Origin: Amorphophallus konjac
Taxonomy: Eukaryota > Streptophyta > Magnoliopsida > Alismatales > Araceae
Assembly: GCA_022559845.1 (NCBI GenBank)
Contig: CM040118.1
Coordinates: forward strand, 443,484,053-443,548,052
Direction: 5' to 3'
Length of the DNA: 64,000 bases
Numbering within the stretch: the first letter of the stretch is position 1; the number at the start of each line of letters is the position of its first letter. Below, in pieces: positions 20,971-33,205 of this stretch. Below the pieces are notes generated by a model. The model searched no databases and had not been told where the DNA came from. It saw only the letters and a list, made by a program, of their open reading frames with translations. Position numbers and translations under genes: made by a program.

Positions 20971-21310
20971 GATATTGCCTTCATTCTGCAACTCGTGCAG
21001 TCTGCCAACAATCACCCAGGCACGTGAGAACTTAAACAGTCACATGACTGCCAGCTCAAAGTCAACGCTTTTGACATCAGAATACGTCCTTTGGTGTTTA
21101 GAAGGTCCGACGGATAGCTTTTTAAAAAGTTTTCTTGTGGTCCAATCAGAGGACTGATTTGAAAGGTGTTAGGACAAGAAAAGCTTCTTTATGTCTTGGA
21201 CCAATTACATGACAGATCTGAGAAAAAGGTACCTCTCAGGTTTTCTTCTAAAATCAAGGACCAATCAGATTTTCTGCTGGGAGAAATGTCTTTTTGGCAT
21301 TAGCTCTGCC

Positions 21311-21317
21311 TATAAAT
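21311..21317 (+). promoter_or_regulatory. TATA box of the Copia LTR
   Basis: TATAAAT in 'gcctataaatacaagg', about 900 bp before the LTR end. It likely drives the genomic RNA. Confidence 0.6.
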
Positions 21318-22211
21318 ACAAGGGGTGGCCTGCAAAGGAACTTGCGGAGCTTCACAAGAGAAGAACGGGCGGGAAAAAATCTCGAGCTCCCAGAAGTGAG
21401 CGTAGCTCAAGAAGAAAAGCAAGAGAGTCTGAGCAGAGAAGGAAGAAGAGAGAAAGAGACAAGCTGAGAGAGAGATCCTTCCACCTGCTGAAAGAAGGAG
21501 AGTGAAGCCGCCGGTTTCAAACTACCTTGCTTGCATCATAAAACTCTTCTAGATTCTAATCTGAAGCCACATTATGTTTCTTTGACTTCGCCTTTTGTGT
21601 TTGTTCTTTTTACTTTTCACTTTCTTCATTTCTTCTAATGATCTCAGTGTAGCAAAACATGTGCGTTCTAGCAAGGTTGTTCTGGATCCCTGATCTGGGA
21701 TCGTGTGTGTGGTCTAGCTGGTTTCCTGCGTGTATGTATGCACAGAAGATGTTCCTCGCTGTCAAGCTGTGTGACAGCTGATGTATGTTGAGAGATCCGC
21801 ACTTGTGTGTGTTGCTCTTCTTGTGCAAGAGTGAAGCCTCACCGGTTGGTGAGGGGTGGACGTAGGTGGGCAAGGTTGCAGCCGAACCACCTTAAACACT
21901 CCTTGAGCAATGGTGTGGTTGTGTATTTGATCCCTATTTCTTCTTCCTCCATTCACAGGGATCCAAGTCATTTTCATTATTGTTGTGCATAAGAAAGGAT
22001 CGCAGTGCTTGTGCTCAATGTTTTTTGCACATATGCCTTAAAGCAGTTTTTTGCACTTTCACCGAAATCGATTATTCACTATCCTGAAAAGGGATGGGTG
22101 TTAGCTTTCTGTGCTAGTTCACTTCTTGCTTGTGAAATTTTTTTGGGGGGCAAAGATTGTAGAACTGATATATTCACCCCCCCTCTAGATCCGTTCATAT
22201 CATCCAATAGT

Positions 22212-22223
22212 TGGTATCAGAGC
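22212..22223 (+). other. Copia primer binding site (tRNA-iMet)
   Basis: TGGTATCAGAGC three bases after the LTR end, complementary to the 3' end of initiator Met tRNA. Confidence 0.9.
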
Positions 22224-22236
22224 GGGTTTCCTAAAG

Positions 22237-23216
22237 ATGTGGTCGAACGACAAGGGAAGATCTGATGGCAATGCCCCTCGCAGCTTTATTGATGAGGGTC
22301 ACTTTGTCAATCGACCCCCATTCTTTGATGGGGTAAATTACACATATTTTAAGAACCAGATGGAGGTCTTTCTTCGTGCCCAAGATCATCTGATCTAGTG
22401 GGTAGTAAGTCGGGGTCCTTTTGAACTACCTGGAGACGAGGACACCTAGACTGTTGACCAGATCAAGATGTCCACTGTTAACTGGAGTGCGATGAACGTT
22501 ATGCAATGTGCTATCCATCCTATAGTGTACTCCAGGGTGTTGACCTGCAAGTCAGCAAAAGAGATGTGGGATCGGCTGAAGCTAATCTACGAAGGAACCT
22601 CTTAGGTAAGGGCCACTAAGGCTAATATGCTAATCTCGGACTACGAAATTTTTAAAATGAAACCTCACTTGTCCATTTCTGAAATGTATGCTAGACCTAC
22701 CCAACTAACAAACTGCTTAAAATCATTGGGTAAAGAATAGTTTGATAATGAACTGGTTAAAAAGATATTGAGATCTCTCACACCAGCGTGGCACACTAAG
22801 GCCACCGTGATTGAAGATTCGAAAGACCTGTCAATAATGATAGTTGATGGACTGGTAGGATCGATCATGACATATGAGCTAAATTTGATAAGAAGCGAGG
22901 AAGATTACAAGAAGAAGAAGCCAGTGGCTTTCAAGGTCTCTGAGAGCACAGATGAGTCCGACGAGGACAAAGAAGACGGTTTACTTGAAGACAACCTAGG
23001 TGATCATGCTCTACTCACCAGGCAATTTAAGAAATTCTTTCGGAGAAGAGGTAAATTCCAGGAAAAGAAATGGTCTTCACAGGTAAATAAAGCTTCCAAT
23101 ATTAAACTTGGTCAAATTAAAAAGTCTGACAAAGTCATTTGTTACCAGTGCAGGAAACCAGGGCATATGCAAGAAGAATGCCCCGAGCTGCTCAAAAAGA
23201 TGACCAAGGCAAAAGG
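22237..23216 (+). pseudogene. Copia gag, 5' part up to the array insertion
   Basis: ATG at 22237 (MWSNDKGRSDGNAPRSF), then NRPPFFDGVNYTYFKNQM, MWDRLKLIYEGTS and ELVKKILRSLTPAWHTKAT, which are typical Copia gag blocks. A CCHC knuckle CYQCRKPGHMQEEC sits near 23142. The frame is kept throughout, with four stops, all TAG (22396, 22447, 22603, 22738). It ends at KMTKAK where the chromovirus array begins, and the frame resumes at 48176 once the duplicated AAAGG is discounted. Confidence 0.85.
23212..23216. other. Target-site duplication, left copy (AAAGG)
   Basis: AAAGG directly before the first array LTR (TGATGG at 23217). It is identical to 48171-48175 after the last LTR. Confidence 0.9.
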
Positions 23217-25579
23217 TGATGGAGGCATCACCCACGACTCCCTTTGGCTCGGGTCCACTTCTTCACATTCGGGAGCTAGTTGAGTTGGGGCCTCACTCTA
23301 TTAAGGCCCCTTATCCATTTTGTAGTTTTCCTTTGAGTCATTTTGATGTATTTCCATTTTATTTGAGTCATTTCCCTAAGTCTAGCACTTATTTTCCTAT
23401 GTTTGGTATCATCATGATGTCTAATGTAAGCTATTGGGCCCCATTCGTTGGACTAGGCCCATTAGCACTCCCAACCCCCTTGGTTATTTGTAGTTGTTTA
23501 TTTTGTCAGGGACTTATTGTAAAGAGTGGGTTGCCTATATATAGGACCCCACTCCCCTCATTTGAAGTTAATGAATGATTACATCCTTTTGAGTTAAACT
23601 TGCCATTTGAGTTCAAATTGGAGTGATTCCTCTAGTTTTTGGGTGAGAGACCCTAGGGGAGAGATTCCCCACCCATTCCCCTCTTAATCTCTCTATTTCA
23701 CCCCTCTTTCTCTCTCCTCCAACCCCAAATCCGAATTTCCTTCTCTCTCCTCCCTCCTCCCATCCACTTCCAACCTCCAACCACCTCCTTTAATGTCCTC
23801 CACTTCCCCATGGCCTCCATTACTCCACTCCCTAGTTCCTAGGTAGAAGTCTCCCCATTCCAACACCTTCCTCTACCTTCCAACCAAATCTACCCCATTC
23901 CAATGCAAGCACTCCACTTCCCAACATAATCACCCACCTTCCAAGACCTTTTGAATTTGAAATCCACCCTTCCCTCCACTCACTTGTGCCCCCCTCACCT
24001 TCTCCTCTCACCCACCTTCCCCAAATTCGTAGCTCTTCCTCCTCCACCTGCTAGCACTTGCTTCCAGCCATTCTCCACCTCATTCCCCATCACCATTAGC
24101 TCCCTTCTCCACCCCACAAGAGCCCCCACTCTCCCTTAGGTCATTCCTACCATTTCCCTCCACCAAAGAAGCCACATCTCCCCCTCATTTCTTCTAGTAG
24201 GTTGGAGCTGTGCAGATCTGCAGAACAGCCCTTGTTGCAGCATCAACCACGGATTCATCCTAGTTCTTCAGAAGGCGTGGCCTACCTTTCTGGAAAGGCC
24301 TTCTAGTCTACTTCGCAGGCGAGGTGGAATCAACACGATCGGAGCTCGGAGCTGCCAGATAGAGCCATTCTCCCAACAGTGCGCAGAGAGGTCTTCATCC
24401 TGGACCAGAGCGTGGAAGATCCTTCTGCCACGACAAACCCCAGAGGATTTAGGCTGAAGCCCCTTCATAAAAGTTCTTCCACTACCGGTCATCTTTCAAG
24501 ATCAAGAAACAGAACCCCGTTCGGCCACCGGAGAAAGAAGTTACGAATTTTCTCCCCCGATCTATCTAGTTCTGTTTTCTGCTGTCTACTCCGACAAGTA
24601 CCCACTCTTCTGGGTGCCCCGGCCATCCTCGACCTCTGAATGCATCTCCGTCACTCCTGCTGAAAGCTACCTTGACCACGAAGATGATGCCGCTGGTTTC
24701 GTGCTGATCGGAGCTCGGGAGGGCGCTCAGTCACTTCTGCAACTTGCTGTTACAGTCCAGACAGCACCTGCGGCCAGACAGAGGAGGCTACTTCCTATTG
24801 CTGGTGCAGCCACCTCCGACCGTCTGAGCTTCCCCAAAAATTCTGGAGTCCACCTCTTCCAGTCAGGAAGCTTCAGGAGCTGGTTTCGATCAATTTGGAG
24901 TCCGGACAAGCCCGGCATAGCCATCACAGCGACCCCCTGTCCAGAATTCCAGATTGAAGCTGCAACTTCCCTAGTTCTCATTTCTCTTCGTTTCGGTCCA
25001 CCAACCCCTCCCCGCTTGGCCGGCTGAAGGTCCCACCCTGCGTGGTGGTAGTGTTTGAATGTATCATATTAACCCCTACCCCAAGATCCCCCCTCCTGCG
25101 AGAGGAGTAGTTTTGTAAGTGGTTTGGCAGGTCAAGCGACACCGCTGCGGCGTGTGGGGAACCACCGCCTCCCCGCTCGCCCTCGTCTCCGACCGGGATC
25201 GGTTTCTTTAAACCGGTCGAGTAAGTGTCTCTTCCTTGCTCACCTAGTGTAGCTCTCTCAATATTTGATTCATGCACTGCTGAATTCGTGAGGAGCGCCC
25301 GATCCTCAAGTCCATGACTTAGAGTGATCGACGTTGGTTAGTGTGACCCGGTGCCCGAGTGCACTTTGTCGGCCCCAATCGAATTGGGCAACCAACCTTG
25401 GGGAATCAATTCTTGGCCTTGCTGGCCCTCTACCATCAAGGGTCCATTCCCATAAGTCACCCTTGGTATCACATAGTCACCCCGGGAATAGAGTGCAACG
25501 AAGAGAGCGGTGGCCCATTAAGGCCCATTTGGATGCTTAGATGTACTTGTTTGACTAAGTCTGAGGTTGTGTCACATCA
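23217..25579 (+). repeat. Array LTR 1 (2363 bp)
   Basis: TGATGG...CATCA. TATA box (TATATATAGG) at 23536. A strongly C/T-rich leader follows at about 23640-24150, then the R/U5 part. It has the largest number of private differences of the four, and by eye about 30 differences from LTR 4. U3 (23217-23578) is open as a 120-residue frame. Confidence 0.92.
23536..23545 (+). promoter_or_regulatory. TATA box of array LTR 1
   Basis: TATATATAGG in 'gcctatatataggacccc', repeated at about 31066, 38596 and 46127 in the other three LTRs; the likely start of genomic RNA for each unit. Confidence 0.65.
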
Positions 25580-25581
25580 AG

Positions 25582-25593
25582 TGGTATCAGAGC
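25582..25593 (+). other. Primer binding site, unit 1 (tRNA-iMet)
   Basis: TGGTATCAGAGC two bases after the LTR end CATCA. Confidence 0.92.
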
Positions 25594-25674
25594 AAGTCCT
25601 TGACTTGTCTCTATCAAGTCTAAGTCCTAGGACCTTTGCATTGTGTGTCCAACCACTTTGGCCCTTTGTCTTGC

Positions 25675-28600
25675 ATGTCCACCCGTAGTGGTACTAGCTA
25701 CCAACCCGGTTCTTCATCTTCGATTCCAACCATGGATCCCAATCCTCACCAACTCAACCAAGATGTTCCTAGGGAGGAACCCCAAGAAAGGGTAGAGGCT
25801 GCCCTCACAACCATCCTTGCCCAACTAGAGTCCCTTACCAACCGAATTGCTCGGTTAGAAGACCAAGGGTACCACCCAAGGAACAATGAGCCTAGAATTC
25901 CCCCTCCACAAGATGAACCTCATAGGGAAGATCCTCACCCAAGAATCAATGAGCCAAGAGTCCCTCCACCACATGGTGATTATCATAGGAATGGTTTTCC
26001 CCAAAGGAACCAAGGCCCAAGAGTCCACCCTCCACATATAGAGCCTCATAGGGATGAGTTCCACCCAAGGAACAACGGCCCAAGAGCCCATCACCCACAT
26101 GCTGAATTTTATAGGGATGAAATGGACTATGACCATTATTATGAGCATGAGATACCTCGCCCCCATCAAAACCATGACCGGCGTCCACGGGATGATCCGG
26201 ATGACCCCCTTTTAAGGATGATCAAGGTAGAGGCCCCAAACATTGACGGTTCACATGAACCTAGTGTTTACCTAGAATGGGAGACCGCCATGGACCAATA
26301 CTTTGAATGGTACCCCATGTCCGACCAAAGAAGAGTTAGATTGGCTAAGATGCATCTCACTAAGTTGGCCAAAACTTATTGGCTAAATCAAGAGGGTCTA
26401 AGGCGGATTAGGAGGGATGAGCCTATTAACACTTGGGCGGATATGAAGAATCTACTTAGGAACAAATACCTTCCCCGAACCTACCACCAAATGCTCCTAG
26501 ATGAATGGCAAAGCCTCACCCAATAAGGAAAGACCGTGGTAGAGTACATTGAAAAATTTGACTCTTATCTTCTAAAGTGTGGAGTCCATGAGGATGCGGA
26601 TGTCACCTTATCCCGCTTTAGGAATGGGCTTCAAAGCTACATCAAGAGGGAACTATTCATGAGAGATGTGGATAACCTTGAGATAGCTTACCAAATTGCT
26701 AGAGATGTGGAAAGGTTTTCTAGGAGTTCCCGATTTATCCCTCCCCGACCCACCGACCCCAAAAACATGGGACCACGTCCCATTCCACCCACCCCCATGA
26801 GAGCTCCTAGCCCAAGTGGGAATGCCCCTTTAAGGTCCTACAACCCTCCCCCACCCATCACTCCAAACAAACCCGCTCCTAGTCACCCTCTTCCACGGAA
26901 GGATGACAACCCCAAAGGCCCAAGTGTAGGAGCCACCCCGGGAAGTGGGCGCCAACAATGCTATAAGTGTCATGGGTATGGTCATTTTGCGGGGCAATGT
27001 CCATCCAAGGGGCTATCTAGCTTGCTTATTGAGGAAGAAGTCCAACCCCAAAAGGAACAAGAAAATGTCATTGAGGAACATGAAGCCTTAATAGATTGGG
27101 AAGAGGAGTATGAAGCCCAATGTCTAGAGTCGGGTCTAGATCATTCCACTCCTTCAAACAACTCCCATCTAGGAGTCATTAGGTGCACTCTCACCCAACC
27201 TCAAGAAGAGGATTGGCGACGGACTTCAATTTTCCACACCTTTGTCAAGATAGAAAACCATGTGAGGAAAGTGATCTTGGATAGTGGTAGTTGTGTTAAT
27301 GCCGTGTCACCCGACACCATCAAGCTCCTTGGGCTTACTCTCACTCCCCACCCAAGTCCATACCGGGTCTCATGGATCAACAACAACTCCATCCCGGTCA
27401 ACACCCAATGCCTAGTGCCTCTCACTTTCTCTTCCTACCATGGCCAAATATGGTGTGACGTCATACCTATGGAAGTGGGTAGCATCCTTTTAGGAAGACC
27501 TTGGCTCTATGATGTGGATGCCACCATTCTAGGAAGAAGCAACATATGCACCTTTGAGCATGAGGGTAAGACTATCCGTCTTAACCCTTCCCCACCTCGT
27601 CCCATGCCCAAGAGGGACACTCTCCCTCAAGGATCACACCCCACCACTCCACAAGTCTCGGGGAACTCCACCCCTCCAACTCAAGCCCTTATCCAAACCC
27701 CAAAACAAAGTAGAACCACGGGGTTGACCAAGGGTATTCATCTCATCACTAGGAGAGAGCTTGAAGAGGAAATTGCTCAAGGGGTGCCTTTGTGTGCAGT
27801 TGTCATATGCTTAGGGGAACCTACCCCTTCTAATCCCCATCCCATAGAGATCCAACAACTATTGGAAGAATTTCATGATGTGTTCCCGGAAGAGCTCCCG
27901 GACCAACTCCCTCCCATGCGTGATGTGCAACACGCAATCGACCTAGTGCCGGGAGCCACCCTTCCAAACCTTCCTCATTATCGCCTCAATCCTACGGAAC
28001 ATGCCGAACTTAGGAGGCAAATAGAGGAACTCATTAGGAAGGGCTTCATCCGCATTAGTAAGAGTCCATGTGCCGTCCCGGCCCTCCTTACCCCCAAGAA
28101 AGATGGATCGTGGCGGATGTGTGTGGATAGCCGGGCCATTAACAAGATTACCGTCAAGTATAGGTTCCCTATCCCTAGGCTTGATGACATGTTGGACATG
28201 CTAGCTGGAGCCACCATCTTCTCTAAGATAGATCTCAAGAGTGGTTACCACCAAGTTAGGATAAGGCCCGGGGATGAGTGGAAAACGGCCTTCAAGACCA
28301 AGGATGGTCTCTTTGAGTGGTTAGTCATGCCATTTGGGCTTTCTAATGCCCCAAGTACTTTCATGCGTCTTATGACGGAAGCACTTAGGCCTTTCATTGG
28401 GAACTTTCTAGTGGTATACTTTGATGATATTCTCATCTATAGCCACACCCATGAAGCCCACCTCGAACACCTTAGGAAAGTTTGCACCGTCCTCCGGCAA
28501 GAGAGCTTATTTGCCAACCTAAGAAAGTGTCATTTCATGATCACTACCATCACCTTCCTAGGATATGTGGTGTCAACCAAAGGAGTCTCCATGGACCCCG

Positions 28601-30813
28601 ACAAGGTCCAAGCTATCATTGATTGGCCTGAACCCCACACCCTTCATGAGGTTAGAAGTTTCCATGGGTTGGCCACATTCTATAAGAGATTCATTCGGGG
28701 GTTTAGCACTATCACCGGCCCAATAACTGATTGTCTCAAAAAGGGAACCTTTGTTTGGACCAAAGTCGCCTCTAAAGCCTTCCTTGAGCTTAAGGAAAAG
28801 TTGACCCAAGCCTCGGTCCTATGTCTTCCCGATTTCTCTAAAGTTTTTGAGGTCACTTGTGATGCATCCGGGATTGGGATAGGAGGGATTCTTAGTCAAG
28901 AGGGACACCCGGTCGCCTACTTTAGTGAGAAGCTATGTGATGCTAGGACTAGATACTCCACCTATGACAAGGAGTTCTATGCCGTGGTCCAATCCCTCCG
29001 ACATTGGAGACATTATTTGCTTCCCAAAGAGTTTGTCATCTTTTCTGACCATGAGGCACTCAAATACCTCAATTCCCAACAAAAGTTGAATGCCCGACAT
29101 GCCCGATGGGTTGAGTTCATACAATCCTACACCTTTGTCATCAAACACAAGGCCGGGAGTGAGAATAAGGCCGCGGATGCCCTTAGTAGGAAGATGTCAT
29201 TGTTATCCACTATCCAAGTGGAAGTGATTGGCTTTGACAAGGTCAAGGATGATTATCCTAGTTGCCCCGACTTTGGACAAATCTATGCCAACTTGACCAC
29301 TCATTCTAGCAAGGAGCATGAAGGATTCATTTTAGAGGATGGGTTCCTCTTCAAGGGACCAAGGCTTTGCATTCCTCGGACATCTCTTCGAGACTTCTTG
29401 GTTTGGGAATTACATGCCGCTGGGTTAGCCGGTCATTTTGGGGTCCACAAGACCATTGCCTTAGTTGAGGGTCAATTTTATTGGCCAAGCCTCAAGAGGG
29501 ATGTAGGCAAAATAGTGGGTCAATGTCGCACATGTGCTTCGGCCAAACAAGTAAAACAAAACACCGGCCTATACACCCCACTTCCCATTCCCGACCGCCC
29601 ATGGCAAGATTTGAGCATGGACTTTGTGCTAGGTTTACCCAAGACCTCTAGGAAGCATGACTCTATCTATGTGGTGGTTGATAGATTTTCCAAAATGGCC
29701 CACTTCATCCCATGCTACAAAACCTCCGATGCCACCCATATAGCCCGGTTATTCTTTGATGAGGTAGTCCGCCTCCATGGGCTACCCAAGACCATAGTCT
29801 CCGATAGGGATGTCAAATTCACTAGCTATTTTTGGAAGACTCTTTGGCACATGATGGGTACCCTCCTCAAATTCTCCACTGCCTACCACCCCCAAACGGA
29901 TGGCCAAACTGAAGTGGTCAATCGGAGTCTAGGGAACCTCCTTAGGTGTCTTGTTGAGGATCGGCCCGGAAATTGGGATCTCATCTTACCACAGGCTGAG
30001 TTTGCATACAATAATTCCGTCAATAAGTTAATAGGGATGAGTCCATTTGAAGCAGTGCATGGGTACAAACCAAGAAAGCCATCCGATCTCATTCCCCTTC
30101 CCCAGCATGCTAGAGTGTCCATTTCTGCCGAGTCTTTTGCACAACATATTAGAGAGTTGCATGAGGAAATCCGCAAGCACATTGGCATGAAAAATGAGGC
30201 GTATAAAAGGTTGGCCGACTCTCACCGGCGTCACTTAGAGTTCCAAGTGGGTGACTTTGTGATGGTGAGGACGGAGAGGCTCTCCCCAGGAGCCAACTCC
30301 AAGTTGAGACCACGTGGGACTGGGCCCTTCCAGGTCTTGAGGCGTATTGGTGTGAATGCTTATGAATTAGATCTCCCCGAGGATTATGGGGTAAGTCCTA
30401 CATTCAATGTCGCCGACTTAGTGTCTTACAAGGGCCCCACGGTGAGACCTAGTGAGGAGATCGAGCCCACTCCCTCCTTTGAGAGAGCACCCACCCGAGA
30501 GGAGAGTCCACTAGCCAAAAGAGCTCAGCGTGATCGCATTGAACAAATATTGGATGAGCAGGTCACTACCACCCGGAGCAAGGTCTATGAGCGCTATCTC
30601 GTCAGGTGGAAGGATCGGCCTCCGTTGGAAGACTCATGGGTAAGTCGGGAGGACCTACAGCGATTGGATCCAGATCTCCTCGAGCGGTACCTTAGCCGGA
30701 TGGACCCTTACTCGACGGAGTCGAGCTCTTTGCGGCCCAGGGGATTTGATGGAGGCATCACCCACGACTCCCTTTGGCTCGGGTCCACTTCTTCACATTC
30801 GGGAGCTAGTTGA
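25675..30813 (+). pseudogene. Chromovirus gag-pol, unit 1, one in-frame stop
   Basis: Single-frame gag-pol starting at ATG 25675 (MSTRSGTSYQPGSSSS). Gag has a His/Pro/Arg-rich repeat region (HPRNNEPRIPPP, HRDEFHPRNNGPR), a capsid domain and the CCHC knuckle CYKCHGYGHFAGQC. Then follow protease (ILDSGSCVNAVS), RT (YFDDILIYS), RNase H (TCDASGIGIGG, SDHEALKYL, ADALSRK), integrase with HHCC and DDE residues, and a chromodomain-like tail. A GAA-to-TAA change at 26524-26526 stops gag near its middle. The frame then runs to 30813, 67 bases into the next LTR. Private changes in this unit include Ser for Pro in the RNase H start (TQASVL) and Ala for Gly in HAAGLAG. Confidence 0.92.
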
Positions 30814-33110
30814 GTTTGGGCCTCACTCTATTAAGGCCCCTTATCCATTTTGTAGTTTTCCTTTGAGTCATTTTGATGTATTTCCATTTTATTTGAGTCA
30901 TTTCCCTAAGTCTAGCACTTATTTTCCTATGTTTGGTATCATCATGATGTCTAATGTAAGCTATTGGGCCCCATTCGTTGGAATGGGCCCATTAGCACTC
31001 CCAACCCCCTTGGTTATTTGTAGTTGTTTATTTTGTCAGGGACTTATTGTAAAGAGTGGGTTGCCTATATATAGGACCCCACTCCCCTCATTTGAAGTTA
31101 ATGAATGATTACATCCTTTTGAGTTAAACTTGCCATTTGAGTTCAAATTGGAGTGATTCCTCTAGTTTTTGGGTGAGAGACCCTAGGGGAGAGATTCCCC
31201 ACCCATTCCCCTCTTAATCTCTCTATTTCACCCCTCTTTCTCTCTCCTCCAACCCCAAATCCGAATTTTCTTCTCTCTCCTCCCTCCTCCCATCCACTTC
31301 CAACCTCCAACCACCTCCTTTAATGTCCTCCACTTCCCCATGGCCTCCATTACTCCACTCCCTAGTTCCTAGGTAGAAGTCTCCCCATTCCAACACCTTC
31401 CTCTACCTTCCAACCAAATCTACCCCATTCCAATGCAAGCACTCCACTTCCCAACATAATCACCCACCTTCCAAGACCTTTTGAATTTGAAATCCACCCT
31501 TCCCTCCACTCACTTGTGCCCCCCTCACCTTCTCCTCTCACCCACCTTCCCCAAATTCGTAGCTCTTCCTCCTCCACCTGCTAGCACTTGCTTCCAGCCA
31601 TTCTCCACCTCATTCCCCATCACCATTAGCTCCCTTCTCCACCCCACAAGAGCCCCCACTCTCCCTTAGGTCATTCCTACCATTTCCCTCCACCAAAGAA
31701 GCCACATCTCCCCCTCATTTCTTCTAGTAGGTTGGAGCTGTGCAGATCTGCAGAACAGCCCTTGTTGCAGCGTCAACCACGGATTCATCCTAGTTCATCA
31801 GAAGGCGTGGCCTACCTTTATGGAAAGGCCTTCCAGTCTACTTCGCAGGCGAGGTGGAATCAACACGATCGGAGCTCGGAGCTGCCAGATAGAGCCATTC
31901 TCCCAACAGTGCGCAGAGAGGTCTTCATCCTGGACCAGAGCGTGGAAGATCCTTCTGCCACGACAAACCCCAGCGGATTCAGGCTGAAGCGCCTTCATCA
32001 AAGTTCTTCCACTACCGGTCATCTTTCAAGATCAAGAAACAGAACCCCGTTCGGCCACCGGAGGAAGAAGTTACGAATTTTCTCCCCCAATCTATCTAGT
32101 TCTGTTTTCTGCTGTCTACTCCGACCAGTACCCACTCTTCTGGGTGCCCCGGCCATCCTCGACCTCTGAATGCATCTCCGTCACCTCCTGCTGAAAGCTA
32201 CCTCGACCACGAAGATGATGCCACTAGTTTCGTGCTGATCGGAGCTCGGGAGGGCGCTCAGTCTCTTCTCCAACTTGCTGTTACAGTCCAGACAGTACCT
32301 GAGACCAGACAGAGGAGGCTACTTCCTGTTGCTGGTGCAGCCACCTCCGACCGTCTGAGCTTCCCCAAAAATTCTGGAGTCCACCTCTTCCAGTCAGGAA
32401 GCTTCAGGAGCTGGTTTCGATCAATTTGGAGTCCGGACAAGCCCGGCATAGCCATCACAGCGACCCCCTATCCAGAATTCCAGATTGAAGCTGCAACTTC
32501 CCTAGTTCTCATTTCTCTTCGTTTCGGTCCACCAACCCCTCCCCGCTTGGCCGGCTGAAGGCCCCACCCTGCGTGGTGGTAGTGTTTGAATGTATCATAT
32601 TAACCCCTACCCCAAGATCCCCCCTCCTGCGAGAGGAGTAGTTTTGTAAGTGGTTTGGCAGGTCAAGCGACACCGCTGCGGCGTGTGGGGAACCACCGCC
32701 TCCCCGCTCGCCCTCGTCTCCGACCGGGACCGGTTTCTTCAAACCGGTCGAGTAAGTGTCTCTTCCTTGCTCACCTAGTGTAGCTCTCTCAATATTTGAT
32801 TCATGCACCGCTGAATTCGTGAGGAGCGCCCGATCCTCAAGTCCATGACTTAGAGTGATCGCCGTTGGTTAGTGTGACCCGGTGCCCGAGTGCACTTTGT
32901 CGGCCCCAATCGAATTGGGCAACCAACCTTGGGGAATCAATTCTTGGCCTTGCTGGCCCTCTACCATCAAGGGTCCATTCCCATAAGTCACCCTTGGTAT
33001 CACATAGTCACCCCGGGAATAGAGTGCAACGAAGAGAGCGGTGGCCCATTAAGGCCCATTTGGATGCTTAGATGTGCTTGTTTGACTAAGTCCGAGGTTG
33101 TGTCACATCA
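30747..33110 (+). repeat. Array LTR 2 (2364 bp)
   Basis: Shared 3' LTR of unit 1 and 5' LTR of unit 2. Private variants include 'ggaatgggccc' (30981), 'gaattttc' (31263), 'ttatggaaagg' (31819), 'ccactagttt' (32221) and 'cctgagacc' (32298). Confidence 0.92.
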
Positions 33111-33112
33111 AG

Positions 33113-33124
33113 TGGTATCAGAGC
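33113..33124 (+). other. Primer binding site, unit 2 (tRNA-iMet)
   Basis: TGGTATCAGAGC two bases after the end of LTR 2. Confidence 0.92.
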
Positions 33125-33205
33125 AAGTCCTTGACTTGTCTCTATCAAGTCTAAGTCCTAGGACCTTTGCATTGTGTGTCCAACCACTTTGACCCTTTGT
33201 CTTGC

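Larger units (their letters stand above)
20342..22209 (+). repeat. Copia 5' LTR (left end missing)
   Basis: Ends CATCCAATA at 22209, directly before a tRNA-iMet primer site. LTRs ending CCAA(C/T)A normally begin TGTTGG, but the first bases here (AATGATGAC after the Tekay LTR) do not fit, so the true start probably lies on the far side of the Tekay insertion. It contains a TATA box (21311) and many copies of (CA)GTCGAC. ORFs inside are not convincing. Confidence 0.7.

Noticed and set aside
21191..21505. 104-codon Lys/Arg/Glu-rich ORF
   Set aside because: Lies across the TATA box and leader of the Copia LTR. Charged composition reflects purine-rich DNA.
23832..24047. Minus-strand Glu/Gly/Trp-rich ORF repeated in all four array LTRs
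   Set aside because: Antisense of the C/T-rich leader; composition explains it and one LTR (LTR 4) is frameshifted.
25855..26188. Minus-strand ORFs opposite gag (and similar shadows opposite pol in all three units)
   Set aside because: They mirror the gag/pol reading frame on the opposite strand and have no separate signals.
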